This document shows positions 37,748 through 53,600 of a stretch of DNA of 64,000 nucleotides, one piece after another (positions within the stretch are counted from its first letter, which is position 1; each line of letters opens with the position of its first letter). The notes beneath the pieces were generated by a model. It did no database searches, was not told the origin of the DNA, and worked only from the letters and a program-made list of their open reading frames with translations. The DNA is taken from assembly GCA_036023115.1 (NCBI GenBank), contig JAYKKT010000090.1, positions 29,409,501 through 29,473,500 of the forward strand, in the 5' to 3' direction. The translations under genes were made by a program, and so were the position numbers. This stretch comes from Brasenia schreberi (Eukaryota; Streptophyta; Magnoliopsida; Nymphaeales; Cabombaceae).

Positions 37748-38289
37748 TGCAACATGTTTCTATTGGTTCTATTTAGAAGAATGCATAAGTCAACGCAAAT
37801 TCAGGTGTACCATGCACCACCATCAATCCAAAGGAGTGAACGGCAGTAGCAGCTTTATTGTATGAGGTATTGGGATATGGCATAAATGGCTGGTGAGGCA
37901 TCAGCAACCAATACAGTAAAAGGAATCATGAATATTTGTCTTATGAAATCTGTGTACATAATTAACATCATGCTCACAGTTTTCACATCATTTTCGCAGA
38001 GAAATATAACAAAATCTTTTCCGTTCTTTACCTCTAATTGGTCTTAGTAAAAAAACAACTAAATTGCAGCCTGCATCTGCTCCTTCTTGATGCCAGATAT
38101 GGTTTGTGAAAGCCTCTCTCTCTATGTCCCCAATGACTTAAAAGACACATTGAACTGACCTTTGTTGATTCTTCTTCAGTAACTGGAACCCACCCTTGTT
38201 TTTCATTACTAATATCGCCACCATTATTGGTCATTGCTGCCACCATCTCGCCGTCGGAGATCCTGCCATGTCGATGACAATGTAGCCAA

Positions 38290-39312
38290 TCATTCATTGA
38301 AAAGCAATGACGAATGCCGGAAAAGATCATACGGTGCCCATAGGCTGTCCACCGGACACGGCCTCCCAGAATCAAGCCGGAGCCATGGTTTACCCTTCCC
38401 ACTCCAATGCAGCAAGCTAACTGGGCCGGGGTGTAGGTTCCTACAGTTGCCCTTAAAGTTGTCCCCTCCAAGTCCATGTTGGTTCCATCTATGTTCAACC
38501 CTTTGTATATTCCCAGCAAAAACAAGCAAAAAAGGAGGCAATGATCCCAAATAGTATATTCTTGTGTGCCTTTGAATCACCATCCAATTCTCAACCTTCC
38601 TTGTGTAGCCTCCTTTCCTCCACTTCTCTAAATCAATGACCATGACTCCAGTGTTGAAGTAACAAGCTTTACGGCCCTCGAAGGTCCGAGCGAACCGGGG
38701 GTCCGACCAGAAGCTATCAGTGAAGTACTTGACAAAGTTTGCATGGCAGTACTCCGGCCCACCCAGCACCTTGTCCCCTAGCTGAACCTCCCACAGCTTG
38801 GCAATGTCATCCACCACAATAATGTCCGAGTCCAAGTATATGGTCCGATTAATGTGCGGACCGAGGATCTCAGCTAGGTAGATGCGTGCATAGTTCAAAG
38901 GTTGGTCCAGAGCCTGACGGATCGACATTGAGATCTTGCCCCGGACGCATCCCGGGTTAAACCGGTACAACTTGAAATTCAAGTATGGAAATGTGGCTCT
39001 AATACTTTGTTGCAGTTCGACCTCGCGGCACGAACAAAGAAAATGGAACTCAAGATTCTCTGGGCACGAGGCATGTTGAACTATGGATAGGACCGCGGCC
39101 ATGGAACCCCTGAGGTAATTGGCATCAAGTGTCATGGCAATGTGGATGCTCTCAGAGGAGCAATTCTCACCGTTGTGAAAGATAGGGGCCTCACGGAAGG
39201 CTGGGAGTGTGCTGCCGACGGGCTTCGGGCGGGCAGCCCCGATGAAGCATGTGAGCAAGATCAAGGACAGAAGGCCTACATGGTGCATATAGGAACGGCT
39301 CCAAGGGACCAT
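38290..39312 (-). CDS. Galacturonosyltransferase-like protein (GATL, GT8 family)
   Basis: A single-exon, 340-residue protein, as is usual for GATL genes. I chose the Met at 39312 rather than the upstream Met at 39513, because family members start with a short cytosolic tail followed by a membrane anchor (here residues 12-26, [15 protein letters not shown]). GT8 features: [15 protein letters not shown] (56-70), the metal- and nucleotide-sugar-binding DSD (161-163) in [25 protein letters not shown] (219-232), [12 protein letters not shown] (256-267), [12 protein letters not shown] (274-285) and [10 protein letters not shown] (301-310). GATLs are Golgi type II proteins linked to pectin or xylan synthesis; individual activities are mostly unproven. 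The frame is intact and near normal length. The residue where most members have Asp after VFAG is Asn here. Confidence 0.93.
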   Translation of the reverse strand: MVPWSRSYMHHVGLLSLILLTCFIGAARPKPVGSTLPAFREAPIFHNGENCSSESIHIAMTLDANYLRGSMAAVLSIVQHASCPENLEFHFLCSCREVELQQSIRATFPYLNFKLYRFNPGCVRGKISMSIRQALDQPLNYARIYLAEILGPHINRTIYLDSDIIVVDDIAKLWEVQLGDKVLGGPEYCHANFVKYFTDSFWSDPRFARTFEGRKACYFNTGVMVIDLEKWRKGGYTRKVENWMVIQRHTRIYYLGSLPPFLLVFAGNIQRVEHRWNQHGLGGDNFKGNCRNLHPGPVSLLHWSGKGKPWLRLDSGRPCPVDSLWAPYDLFRHSSLLFNE

Positions 39313-40642
39313 CCTGCATGCCTTCGTGCTTTCTGTTGGGCTCACAAAATATGCGAGGAAGCCATGAACGTGAGTCAAGAAACCTTTGGCTGAGAATAGT
39401 GAGGAAATTGATATGGGTGGAAGCTTGTGGGGTTGGAGAGGATGTGAGGGAGAGAGCAAAAGCCGGGACCGTGAATGCAAAGAAAGGAAACTTGGTTTAC
39501 TTATTTTTGTCATTGTGAGTCATTGAGAGGCCAAAGGGCAGCCTGCCAGTAGGATTGCCTCGATAAAGGATGTTGGTTATTGCAGTGGTGGATTTAAAAT
39601 AAATAAAAAAATAAAATTGACAACCATCATACCTACATAGAACCAATTCTGGGTTGCCGTCACAATGATTCCGGGATTTAAGAGTTTTTTCTATTTAGGT
39701 TCTTATTTTAATATTTAATCAATTAGTTAACAATTTTATATGCAAATAGCAGTTTATATATAGAATGCTTGGTAAAACTAAGTTAAGCTAACGCTGAGGT
39801 ATTTCTCACATTATGAGAAATGGGATGTTTATCTACTTTCTAAACGTATTATGCTTAAATTTGAAGAAAATAATTTGTTCATTTTCTTTATGTTCTCCAA
39901 GAAAGCATAAAATAAAAGTTACAAAAGGATGTTGGACCACAAGTTTCATAGAGATTGATTGGTTCTCTTCTGAGAAATCAACGACACTAGTGCACGAGAA
40001 ATGCACTCGTGCTTCAATAGAAACAAACCAGCGAATGAAGCTTGTAACACGCATAGAAAGAAACTTCAAGTCTTTGAGATACTTGCGACCCGATATCCTG
40101 AACAGCATAGAGCAGCTACGCACACAAAATCTTTGCATCTCTTATCCTTTTAATTCAGTGAGAACTTTCATCGGTATCGTCTTTATTCAGATCATAGCTT
40201 CTGATATCAACTGAAATCTCTGGTTGATTTCTGCGACTGCTAGGCATAATTCAGGTGCAGCTCTCTTTAGTCCTTTTGCTTTAGCATTGAGAGGGGCTTC
40301 TTCCACATCGTTCCGGTTATCTTCATTTTGATCATCTGTATGCTGTAGCTCTATTTAGTCTTAGTTTATAACTTTTTTGTCTTCTTTTTGAACGTCTTCC
40401 TTGGCAATCAAGAGATGATCAGGACTGTCGGTGATATGATCTAAAAAGCATTCCCGTTGAATCTAAACGAGAAATATGACCATGGTTAGCGATATAAATG
40501 GGTAAGAAACCGTGGTAAGAAGTCATTTCATGAGACTCAAAAAGTCTATAATGAAGCAAAGAGTGATGCGACATGTCTATAATGATGTAACATGACTAGA
40601 ACACAGTAAAATATCATTGCAAAGTAAATAAATACAGGGACT
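39313..40642. other. Upstream region of GATL
   Basis: No second gene recognised. The GATL frame stays open upstream to 39513, which may only be chance in the leader. The open frame at 39813-40214 has no motif. Confidence 0.4.
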
Positions 40643-40775
40643 TTCTTTTTGTTACTAGGAGGAGGCCTAAAAGCCATTACACCAACAGAATGCACCCTCA
40701 CGGAATCGAACTCTCCGCTAGCAGCAACAGCGCTAGAGTGCCATACCGTTGAGCTAATGCTCTGGGTGCTAAATA
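40643..40775 (-). mobile_element. tRNA-derived SINE-like element
   Basis: Minus-strand reading: 'gcattagctcaacggtatgg' (A-box-like, 40760-40741), then 'ggagagttcgattccg' (B-box-like, about 40715-40701), and an end of 'cctcctagtaacaaaaag' with an A-rich tail. The same order occurs at 41768-41883. Confidence 0.6.
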
Positions 40776-41324
40776 ATACAGTTACCAATAGAATGTTACT
40801 CTAAAAGGTGGTTCACGACGAAAAATTGGATATTGCATGTGACTGAAAATTTTGGGGTCTGAATCTAAAAATTATGGGGCCTAAATATTATGTTATATAA
40901 GTGTTTAACAAATCTTTGAGTCGATAAAATTGATACTATAAAGAGTTTAAGATTTGGGGCCTGAAGGCCCACTAGCCACCCCTGCTCTAAAATAAGCTGA
41001 TGTCCAATGGTCATTTAAACAACTTAAGAATGTTGAGTATTCTATGCTCTTCTCCAATCAAAAGTGCTGTCCTCAAACCTTTTCAACTGAAATGATCTTG
41101 GTATAAAAAAATCACCAATTTCTTTTTCTTTTTCTTGGTGCGATGGGGAGACAGAAGCCATCAAACTCATGACCTCCAACTCATGAATCGAGCCCCTAGC
41201 CAGGTGATCTTTTGCTCTTTGAGCAAATTCTTTATGTTGGTCTTCATCACACAGTGGCGCAAGGGGTTTGCGCGAAACCGTCATTTCCGGCCTCCAATGG
41301 GTTCCACCCTAGCGGTGCATTCCC

Positions 41325-41383
41325 AACCAAACCAAAACCAAGCCTTTCCAGGACCAAGTGGGGTCTGCTGCACGGATTCTTAG
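41325..41383 (-). mobile_element. LINE 3'-end fragment
   Basis: 'aagcctttccaggaccaagt' followed by 'ggggtctgctgcacggattc' resembles the 3' end of the LINE fragment at 52930 and, more distantly, the main RTE family. Confidence 0.5.
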
Positions 41384-41567
41384 TGGAACAAGTCTAGCAG
41401 CGGATTTGAATTCTTACATTTTTTCCACAGCTTACGACATTTCATGTCACAAATCAATGAGAGGCTCTCTAGATTCAAAGCTGTTGATTTTTCAAATATC
41501 ACGAGCATATCTTCGCTGCAATTGGTTGAAAAGACCACCATTATCTATCGATAAGTATTGTTCATGA

Positions 41568-41692
<125 letters not shown>

Positions 41693-41767
41693 GCACCCAC
41701 ATAGGAAAGGGTGTATCAAGGAATTAATTGGGAAAATGGCTAAACAAGAAAATAGCTATTACGAAGC

Positions 41768-41883
41768 ACCGAGAGCTTAGCTCAATGGCAGGTCGTTCTA
41801 GCGCCGTTGCTGGTGGTGGGGAGTTTGACTCCCAGAGGGTGCACGTGTGTTAGGCTTCAGCCTTCAATTGTAGCAAAAAAAAC
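41768..41883 (+). mobile_element. tRNA-derived SINE-like element
   Basis: A-box-like tagctcaatgg at 41778-41788, B-box-like gagtttgactcc at 41821-41832, 'gtgttaggcttcagcc' and a final A-run at about 41876-41883. Spacing and boxes fit a pol III SINE promoter. Its core (gttgctggtggtggggag) is shared with 62828-62917. Confidence 0.65.
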
Positions 41884-42190
41884 CATTACGAATGCCATCA
41901 TGCTAGAATCAAACAATCAACCCCTAATTTGGGTGCATAAGCTAAAATTAGGTTTGGGTGCTTATTTCAACTCAGGTTTGGGTGCTTCACCCACATAGTT
42001 CGACTCCCATCATGCCATCATGTTTCAGACTTCCCAAACCGAGAGCTTATTTCAATTGATTTATGGAAAGTAATCAACCCCTAATTTATGGTTTGGGTGA
42101 TTAGCTCAATCAGTCCAAACCAAAAACGGAAAGTAAAAAAGGTAAAAGAATTCAATAAAAAATTATAAAAAACTAAAGATCTCAATTTGG

Positions 42191-43966
42191 GAAGCAAAAG
42201 CTAAAATTTGGGAGGATTTATATAAAAAAACTCAACTCAAAAGATAGTAAAAGAGATATTTTTAGGATAGTTAAGGCTAGAGATAAGAAAACTAAGAATC
42301 TTAATTTTGTTAGATGCATTAAAGATGAGGATGAAAAAATTCTAGTGGCAAATGATGATATAAAAATAAATAGAAAAACTATTTTTATAAGCTTTTTAAT
42401 GAAAATAAAGATGTTAGTATTAGCTTAGGAGAGTTAGTCAAATCACAAAAGTATATAAACCATAATTTCCACCAACGTATTCAAATGAAGTCAAAGAGAC
42501 TCTTAAACATATCAAGGGTGGTAAATAGGTAGGATCAGATAATATTCCTATAGAAGTTTGGAAAATACTAGGAGAGACAGGAATCACTTGGTTGATAAAA
42601 CTATTTAATGAAATATGGATAAACCAAAAGATGCCTGAGGAATAGAGAGTGAGTACACTTATACCCATATACAAGAACAAGAGAAACATTAAGAATTGTA
42701 TGAATTATTGAGGTATCAAGTTAATGAGTTATGCTATGAAATTATGGAAAATAATTATCGAACATAGGTTAAGACAAGTATCGAGTACAATAGAGAACCA
42801 ATTTGGATTCATGCTAGGCAGATAAGCGATTCACCTTTTGAGACGTCTTATGAAACATTTTAGAGCAAAAAAAAAGATCTTACATGATATTTATTGATCT
42901 AGAAAAACTTATGATAGGATACAAAGGGATGTTCTTTGGAGAACCTTAGAAGAAAAAGGTATCCCATTGACATACATAAACCTTATAAAAGACAAGTACG
43001 ATGGTGCAAAAACATGTGTGAGAACTCATGAAGAAATCATAGACTTCTTTGAAATTAATATTGGATCACATAAAGGATCAACTTTAAGTCCATACTTATT
43101 TATAATGGTGGTTGATGAGTTAACGAAACATATTCAAGATAAAGTACCTTGGTGTATGTTATTTGCAGATGACATTGTGTTAGTGGAGGAGTCTACGAAA
43201 AAAGTTAATAGAAAATTGGAACTATGGAGAGAAATATTAGAAAGTAAATGTGTCCGACTTAGTAGAACAAAGACCGGATATATGGAATGTAAGTTTGATA
43301 ATTTGGTTACTTCAAAGGACATAGAAATTAAAATTGATACATATTGCATCGCCAAAAAGAAAGTTTTAAATACCTAGAGTCAATTTTTGAGAGTGATGAA
43401 AGAATTGATGGAGATGTTATGCATAGAATTAGTGGTTGGTTAAAATGGAGAGGAGCGTCAGGTATTCTTTGTGATAAGAAAATATCATTAAAATTAAAAA
43501 GTAAATATTATAGAGCAACAATTAGACCTACCATGTTTTATGGTTTTGAGTATTGGGCAGTTAATCATCAACATGTACAAAAGATAGTGTGATAGAAATG
43601 AAGATGTTGAGATGAATGAGTGATCATACAAGGAAAAACCGTATACATAGTGAGGTTATTAGAAACAAATTAGGAGTAGCACCAATAGATGATAAAATGA
43701 GAGAATATCATTTAAGATGGTTTGGACATATAGAAAGAATATAAAAAGAAAACCTTTAAGAATATATCAAAAACTAGATTTTAAAAGTATTAAAAAAGGT
43801 AAAGGACGACCACAAAAGTGTTGAAAGAAACAATAAAGAATGATCTATCTTATTGTGAGTTAGTTGCTAACAACATGGCACATGATAGGGATATGTAGAA
43901 ACAAAGAATTCATATAGTTGACCCCGTCTAGTATGAGAAAAGGCTTAGTTGTTGTTGTTGTTGTTG
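42191..43966 (+). mobile_element. Old RTE LINE copy with (GTT)n tail
   Basis: Begins near gaagcaaaagctaaaatttg and ends with 'cgtctagtatgagaaaaggc' and a GTT run at about 43947-43966. Many small deletions and stops break the frame. An open block (42967-43377) keeps the catalytic FADD (within [14 protein letters not shown]) and SPYLFIMV. No target duplication could be defined, so this is older than the copies at 2002 and 32922. Confidence 0.88.
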
Positions 43967-44795
<829 letters not shown>

Positions 44796-46688
44796 ATATA
44801 GACAGGTAGATAAACCCAGAGTTGCTAGACAGTCTCTCGTAACAGACTTTATTAGACAATCTATATCGTCTGTGTAATCGTATAAATGGCACATAAGTCT
44901 TGTCCATCCATATCAACACAGAGATTGTGCCATGTAGACGAGCAGCTTCAGCACCACCATCTGTGCGATCACAGGGATGGTGATGACTTTTTTTGAGAGA
45001 CTGTGTAGGAGTTCCTAGTTTCTCTTTATCGCTTACTACTGACACAAAATAGTAATGCCCACAATTTGAGAGTTTTTGAATTTTTTTTAAAGATGCTTAT
45101 AACTTTTTAAATATACTCATGTATTTTAAAAGTAAAGGATAGGTTTAAATATTAATTGTCAATCATTAAAGCCTACACAAAAGCATACATATATATATAG
45201 AGAGAGAGGGAGATTATCTAATATCTAAGTAGTATGATTTATATTCCAACAGTTAACTTCCAATGTAGTGTATTCTTGGGATTTGGTTCCCATATACAAC
45301 TCTGGCACAATTAGGTAATATGTTACTAGTTGGGTTTTGGTAAAAGCATATTGTGTTCAAATCATATATATATATATATATATATAAAAGACTCTACTAA
45401 ACAATATGTGTCAGTATTGTGATTGCATGGATAGCATAAATCAAGTCACTCGTTAATATCGACATAAGGATCAATAATATTTAATGTACATGACTACATT
45501 AAATGTAACATGAGACGAAAGTTTTATCACAACCGTCCAATTGATTATATAAACGATGACAAGAAAATTGTAGGTTAACCCACACAATGCTAGTGGAACT
45601 CCCCACTGGCCAGTGTCAAGTCCAATATATTTGAATCCACAATCTTGCTTCTTGGAAGTTCCACCAACTCTTATGACCAAAAAAAAGTGGATCTCGGTTC
45701 TCTGACCCGTTAACCGACCTTCCTTCTCACCTTACATACATGGGTTATTTAATTTTAGGAAAACACCCAAAATCATGTTGTTAGTTCCTCAGTCATTCTT
45801 GATCATGGTGCCAATGAAGGTGATAGTACTTTGGACAAATTTGTCAACTTCTCTCTCACACATGTTAAACAAACCCAACACATATACAACCTGAAAATGA
45901 GCAGCATGGTTGGCTTGATGAAGCTCATGTTAGCTTGCTAAGTATTTAGAACTTTTATGCTCACAAATGCTAGAAAACCATGTTAAGTTAGATAATACTT
46001 TCTTTCAATTTTTAAAATATATGAAAAATACTATATCTGAAAATTTACATTTTTAAACTAGTGTGTAATCAGGCCGAGTCGAGTTTGAGTATAATGCTCG
46101 GCTCGAGCTTGAGTTATGTTCAAACAACTCGAGCTTGGGTCTCTAGGCTCGTTTGGGCACTGTACAACCAAGATTGACTTGATGAAGCTCAGCTCAAAAT
46201 TGAGCTCAGTGAACTCCAATTAAATCAATCTCTACTGAGCTCATGAAGTAGCTCAGATAAATATGACCAGATCCATTTACACAAAACTTTAAAATGCAAA
46301 TAAAATTTTACATTTATATTATTAAGCTTGATTGGTCTCATAAGCTGCCCAAGACTAACACTGGTGAACTCAAAAGTCGAGCTCTAGAATGCTCGAGTAG
46401 TTCCTGAGAAGCTCGGTTCACTTGCACCCCTTTCTGAATTTTTAACAAGCAACTCGTGTTCAGCTCATTTAATTAGACATGTCCGGTCCTGGTTTGGTTG
46501 GAAACAGAATCAACCCGTCAAGAGACCGGATTTGGAACTGCTGGTGAAGTTTCAGATTTTTTTCGGGAGTCAAACTTCCCACTAAGTGCGACGGTAGGAA
46601 GCGCCTCTATTGTTGAACTATCGATCTGTTTGAGATAAGGGGTTTTAAAAAAATATTTGAGCTTTCTCGTTAAGTTTCTTAGACGTAG

Positions 46689-46738
<50 letters not shown>

Positions 46739-47428
46739 GAATCTACACAAACGCGAGGTGAGGCAGCCGAAATTTAAAGCATCCAGTAAAAACCTGCACC
46801 CCACAGTTGAATCTGTGGTTGTATACACAGTTGCTCCCACTTGAAACAGTTGTATCGGCTATTTGCCCCACCGTACGCCAATTTTTTAATCTGAACCACA
46901 CGCACACATATATTAATATCTTTTAATATATAATTTTTTATAAACATTATGTATATCATAATGTCTTTTGGTATATAATATTTTATAAACATCTTCACCA
47001 TTTGATCTTTAAAATCAATTATGAAGATTTGAATAACTTTGCATTCATATGTATTAAATACAAAATAAGTCATTTTAATTTAAATTGTCACCATTGTAAT
47101 AAAAGATATTATACATTTAATATTATATATAAAGAGAGAGAGAGAGATAGAGAAAAAATGATATATATATATATATATATATATATGAGAATATATACTC
47201 TTGAATAACAAACTATCCAATAGCATTGGTGTATATATATATATAGCAAAATCGGATGCTCCCCACAACAAGATATGTCTATCCATTGTTTTTCAGTGAC
47301 ATAACATAATTTAAAAAGTTTTAAAAGTTTTTTAAAATATGTAAGACAATGTTATTACGTTCGTACCTCAATAAATAATGATCGGGTATAAAGTGAGCAA
47401 CATTAGTAGTGAGCAAGATCTAATCATA

Positions 47429-47499
<71 letters not shown>

Positions 47500-50400
47500 T
47501 GGATCATATCCACCTCTACACATGTCAATCCATTGTCTTTGGGAGACATGAGTCCAATAACAAAGTTTTTTATCAATTTTTAAATCTTTTTTTAAAAAAA
47601 TATAAATTACATTTATGTCATCCAAAAGCAATGAATCAGAATATCATAAGTATTAGGAATGAATTTTCCTATATATATATATATATATATATATAACCTT
47701 GAATGGTTTCAGGTGAGCCAACTAGGCATATAGCCCATGAATCACATCATAAGTTATAGACTTCAAATTAATTTTCAAAATTTCGGGTAGATCCACCACA
47801 GTTCCGATAAACTGCGAACTGAACCACAGCCCTTTTGAACCGAACCAAAGCGAACCACACACATGTAATGGAACCAAACTACTGGTTTTTCCCGGTTTCA
47901 ATCACCCCTAGAAGCATGGATATTCTTTGAAAGAGGGAAGCACCTGAAGGTCATTTACACGGTTGAGAGGGCTATGACGCATTAATCGGATCAAGAAAAG
48001 GAATTCGATATAAGCGAAAAAGGAACCAAAGTCTATCACAAACACAAATATTGACTAAGTGAAACATCTCCGAGTATGATAGTCAATACATTTTATATTA
48101 CAAAAGTATTTACATACATATACTTTTATATAACACTATGGCAACTGAAATACTCTTAAAAACAAAGTCAAGTGGAGCATGATTCATCTAAAATTCATAA
48201 TAGATGACAACTTGGACTATTGTTTGAGAAAATTTACAAATGCACTGCAAAATTATCAGCTATTTACCAACAACCACCTAACTTCATAAATCGTACATTT
48301 TGGTTGGTGAATTGAGAAAATCTCTCCCTCTCTCTCTCACACACACAGAGGCAGTTTGCTAATTATATTATAGTTTTTACTGAAATTTGAGTTTGTCGAA
48401 TATATTTCTTGTATTTATGTTTTAACTATGTTTATCATCCTGATAATAATATATGTATTTATGAACGCATATATGTGCATGTGTACGTAAAGCTCAAAGT
48501 GAGGAAAGAAATGTTTAGAGATTTTTAACGGTAGATACAATTGGGCCAAAGAATATACCTAAGAAGTTAAGAGGGACAGTTGTCAAACCCCAATTTCTTT
48601 TATATTTGGGCCCGGATCCATTCCCTTGGGCATATGGTTCTAAAATCTTTTCTTACACGCACATATGTGTGTATGTATATATATATATAGATAGATAGAT
48701 AGATTATACACACAATCTATGAAACATGCCACGTTCTAAACATAATCTCATTAAAAAATCAGGAAACATCACGTAATTTGCTTTCACAATAATAAAGAAA
48801 AATACGAAATATGTCATTGTCACCCGATATGAAATTATGTTCAAGAATTGTGATGAAATTCTACTCAACACGTTAAAGGATTAACTCTAAAAGCAACACA
48901 TCGAAAAGGACATTAATTCTAGCTAATAGGTAATAGACAAACTCTCTCTCATGCATTCATGATCAAATCTACTCAAACATCTCTATCGTCTAATTGACAT
49001 GATCACAATAGGGATTTGAATTAAAAAAGTGAATTGTATAATTATACTTTTCATATTTCATATTTAATGCACAATGGTATGCTCATGATGAAACGTTAAA
49101 GAAGTTTGAGTGGATTTAAGCATGAATTGGATTAAACATATAACACTATATATGTATATACAATTATATATGTGTATTTGTATGTTTGTTGAATTCGGAC
49201 TATCATTTTATTATGTAAAGAGCAATATAAATGCGAAAGATTGTTTAAATCATGTGAATCTTGCGATTGCACTACTTTCTTCAAGATCTGTTTTTATATG
49301 TAAGCTGAGATTGTGCAACTTTTTAAAGATAGAACATCTTCTATAAGGAAAAAATTGGTTTGAGTAAAATGTTGTAGATATTGACGTACTGTCATATAAA
49401 GCTCAGAAAAAAAATACTAGACCCTAGATCACAAGTATGAAAAGAAAATAATAAAAGGGATAAACAAATGCTTCAAAAGTATCCAAATGATTTACCATAA
49501 TCTAATCGGAGAGTCCTCGGTTCTGGAAAAAAATTGAAGTATCTAGGTATAAGTATCTAAAACTTTTGAGAATTATCAACAAAAAAATTTGAAGATATTA
49601 TAGCCATTAAAAAAGAAAAACAAACTCCATGGTTTGTGGGAAAGAGATATCTGACCTTGACCCTATCAATTTGCGCAAGATTGGAAAGTCATAATGCACA
49701 CATCAATATACCATTGCTTAACTATGGTTAGTACATGTGGACAATTAGGTAACCGTGGTGGTTGGCATATTTGTGAAAAACCAAAACGTATATATGTATG
49801 TATACATGCATACATTTATACGCACTCTTATATATATATATATATATATATATAATTGTTTATGTATGTACACAAGTATAACGGTGGGATACGAAGCATA
49901 GAGACCCCATATCGTACATGGTAAAGTTCTCTCTCTCTCTCTCTCGTAAATATTCCTGAGGGGAGTCGTTGCCGTGTCGGAAGTCATCGGAATGCCGTTC
50001 TGACCGTGTAAGAAGTTCCAAGCAGGTATATCGAAAAAAATCCAATGGGGAAGTCTCGTGGTTTCTGTGACATTCTGATAAAATCCGTCGAAATTCCTCT
50101 CGTTTCCGATGCAGGTGTCTCTTTTGATTATTTGGGTACCGGAAATGTGGGAAGATAATTGATGGGTTGATCTTGATTTTATCTGATTCTCACTATAATT
50201 TACGAAACTGCGTTTCTTCTATTTGACGGATGGATTGTTGTATGGTTCATTGGTTTTAGTGATTGGACCTCGTTGGTGTTTTGTTGCTTTCGTATTTTCT
50301 TGTTTATCTTGATGGATTGTTTGTTTACTTTTGTCGACGGTGGTATTCATGGATTGCAATTATCATGTAATGTTAATCTCTTGGAGTTCTTTTTGTTTTG

Positions 50401-50611
50401 ACTCGATTTTTACTAATGGATTTGCTGTTTCTTATTGATTTTGGCGTACGACTAATCGTCCTTTCTACTTTTGTTTTGGTTCTGATTTTGTTCGGGAACT
50501 TTTAATGAGTAATTGTGTTTTCATCATAAGTAGGTTGAATGATCTGTTTGACGATTTTGTGTCAAAGATAAGAAGAGGTCGCAGTTGCAATTTTGTGATT
50601 CTGAATATAGA
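44796..50611. other. Gene-poor, microsatellite-rich spacer and RF298 upstream region
   Basis: No coding exon recognised. TA microsatellites lie at about 46689-46732, 47157-47186, 47425-47495, 47667-47694 and 49829-49853. A region rich in gagctc/ctcgag words runs from about 46070 to 46460. A stretch of GAACC-type words ends at caatcacccctag near 47908. The last few hundred bases before 50612 are T-rich and probably contain the 5' UTR and a leader intron of the RING ligase gene, whose limits I could not fix. Confidence 0.4.
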
Positions 50612-53600
50612 ATGGCAGCCATTGTTGCGAGAGTTGGTCAACTATCACCTAGTGTTCCTGTCCAAGGAAAAAGGAGTAGGAACAAGAGAAAATTCTGCGC
50701 CGATACTCCCCTTGTTTCTTGCTCGGATTCTGACCCCAATGTCAATAATGGCACCAGCAGTCTGAATCAGTGTTCTTCATCCATAGTTGAATTTCCAGAT
50801 TATGAGATTCCTGATGTAAGAAATGCGAGTGGTTCATACCTCATTAAGGGCAATATCTGCAATATGTGCGTCACAGCGAGGCAGCAGATTGATCTTGTTA
50901 AACCTGCTTCACAAGCATTTAGGCCAGTTTTAGCATATAACGAATTCTTGCAGACACATGAAGTTCAAGAGGAACTGGATGTGCATGAGTTCCATGATGC
51001 TGACTGGACTGAATTTACTGAGGCTGAGCTGGAGGAACTTGTCCTCAGCAATCTTGATGTGATTTACCAAAGTGCAATTAAAAGGATAGCTTCCTCTGGG
51101 TTCAGCCTGGATGTTGCAAAAAAGGCAGTGCTGAGATGCTGGCGTTGTTATGGTTCTAAAGATCCAGTATCAAATATCGTTGACAATGTGCTTGCATTTC
51201 TTAAAAATGGGCAAGGAACGGATTTGAAAGGTCATTCTTTTCAAGATTTACCACAATTGGAGAAGCACATTTTGGATGAGATGGTTTGTGTCTTGAGGGA
51301 AATGAGGCCATTTTTCAGTACAGGGGATGCTCTATGGTGCTTGCTTATTTGTGATATGAATGTAGCTCATGCATGTGCAATGGATACTGATGCTATGGGC
51401 AATTTTGTTGGAAGTCAGAATGCGGATGGCTTTTCTTTGCCTCCAGTTCCTCCATCAAAGAATGTTCTACCTACGAGCTTGCCAGCCAGTAGCTCAAAAT
51501 CATTCCAAAAGAAGGATGGCTGTGCATCACCATGTGTGGTGCCTGTTGTGGGTGGAACCACCAATTTACAAGCCGCCAAGTTTCCTTCATCAACCAATTT
51601 GTCTTCAACTAATCAAAACACTGAAAAGTTAAACTCTTCAGAAAGGCTACTAAATGATCCAGCGAATTCCTCATGCTGCGGTATCTCCGCAAGACCAAAA
51701 GATGAAGAGGGTGTTGGGGATTCAAGTGTTTCTTCCTTTTGTCTTCCAAAGGACTCATCATCTATTAGCAGAGAACAAGATAGGAGTACAACACATGTAT
51801 CTTTGCCAGATGCAAAATATGCATTAGAAGCATTTAGACCAGATTCCCATAGAAATCACCATTTGAATAATTTCAAACGCGTACATTTTAGGCAGAAGAC
51901 TGGTCAATCTGAAAATGCGCATCGAGGCAATGGTGTCAAGGCTTCTTCAAGATCAAGTAAGAGCAACAAATATGCTGGTGTGAAATGGAACCCTGAAATC
52001 AGTTCCGGTTCTTCAACTGTAAAATATCCTCCGCAGGAATATGCTTTGCCTGGACCAGGCACACCAGAACCGGGCCTTAGCACAGGGAAGCCTAATTTTG
52101 TTGCAAGTGCTGGATTGTTCGCTAATGCAGGATTTGTGCAAAATACCATGAATGTCCCGTTGGATTGTCCTCTGATGGCTACTGATCTTTCTCTGTCACT
52201 GGTTTCAAACGGAACTGATGCTCTAGAATCAAATGCAAAGGTCCCTGATGTTCAGAAGGAAGTTGCAACTTGTGGTTGCCCACACCGTTTGCCATGTGAA
52301 ATCTTTGGCCACAATGATCTACCCGATGCAAAGGATGAGAAGCTGCTTAGATTGATACACCATGCACGGGATTTACAAGCTCAACTGCAACAATGGACAG
52401 AATGGGCACAGCAGAAGGTTATGCAGGCTGCTCGAAGGCTGAGCAAAGACAAAGCTGAACTGAAAGCCCTGAGGCAAGAAAAGGAAGAGGCAGGTCGAAT
52501 GATAAAAGAGAGGCAGACATTGGAGGAAAACACCTTGAAAAAGCTGTCAGATATGGAGGCTTCCATCCTTAAGACTACTGCACAGCTTCGCCATGCTACT
52601 GGTAATACCCATAGGCTGGAGATGGAGAATCTAGAGTTGCGGAAAGAGATGGAAGCTGCAAAAGTGCACGCTGACAAAGCAGCTAGAAATTGTCTAGAAG
52701 TTTCAAAAAGAGAGAAGAAAAACCTCAAGAAGATTCATTCGATGGAGAGGAAGAAAGAGTTGATTCAAGAGGAACTTGCAACTGAAAGGCATAAACAATC
52801 TCAATTAGAACAACAAGTTTTGCAGGCTAAGGAGTCTTTAACAGCAATTGAGGTTTGTTACTCAAAATTCTTTGTGACTAAGGGATAGATCTAGCATTAG
52901 CAGAAGTTATCTTGGAGACTTGGACTCACCAAACCAAAACAAAAGCAAGCATTTCCCTCACTAAGTGGGGGTCGGCTACATGAATTCTTAGTTGCCATTG
53001 AGTTCAATCTCGTGTCATGTCAGCATCTAACTCAAAAAGCAAAAGCATGTCTTATGGTTTCCCTTTAACAGTTTAGAGGCATTCCTCTCCTTTTAATATG
53101 TTATGCGTCTAAATTCTTACACCTTCACACTAGAGATTCATGTGGACGCCTTTCCAAATATCTAAACCATCTCTTAAGAACGTCTCTTGCATTGTATCTT
53201 TAATTGGTACCACCAGCCTTCCTCTGGTAACCTATTACAGATGATTTTTTCATATACGCTACACATGTTTAGACTGCCCAAAACTCAGCAGCATAGAGTA
53301 TTGTTTGGTCTTACAACTGCTTTATAATCTTACCTTCTAATTATTGTGGAATCCTTTTGATGCACATAAAATTACTAATGCACCTCTCCTTTCCTCTCAA
53401 TGCGTTTAAATTGTAGTCACTTTTGATATGAAAATTTATGATTCTTTTTCATTCTAGACCATGTAATTAACGTAGTTCATAGGTTTTATTGAAAAGGAAA
53501 CCTATTAGGATATTGCATCTGATGTCCTGTTTGAGAACTTGCAGGAAAAGTGGAGACAGGAGGATAAAGCAAAGGAGGAAGCACTTACACGAGTTAACGC

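Noticed and set aside
39313..39513. 67-residue N-terminal extension of the GATL frame
   Set aside because: Family members start just before the membrane anchor; the extension has no conserved features and is more likely leader read in frame.
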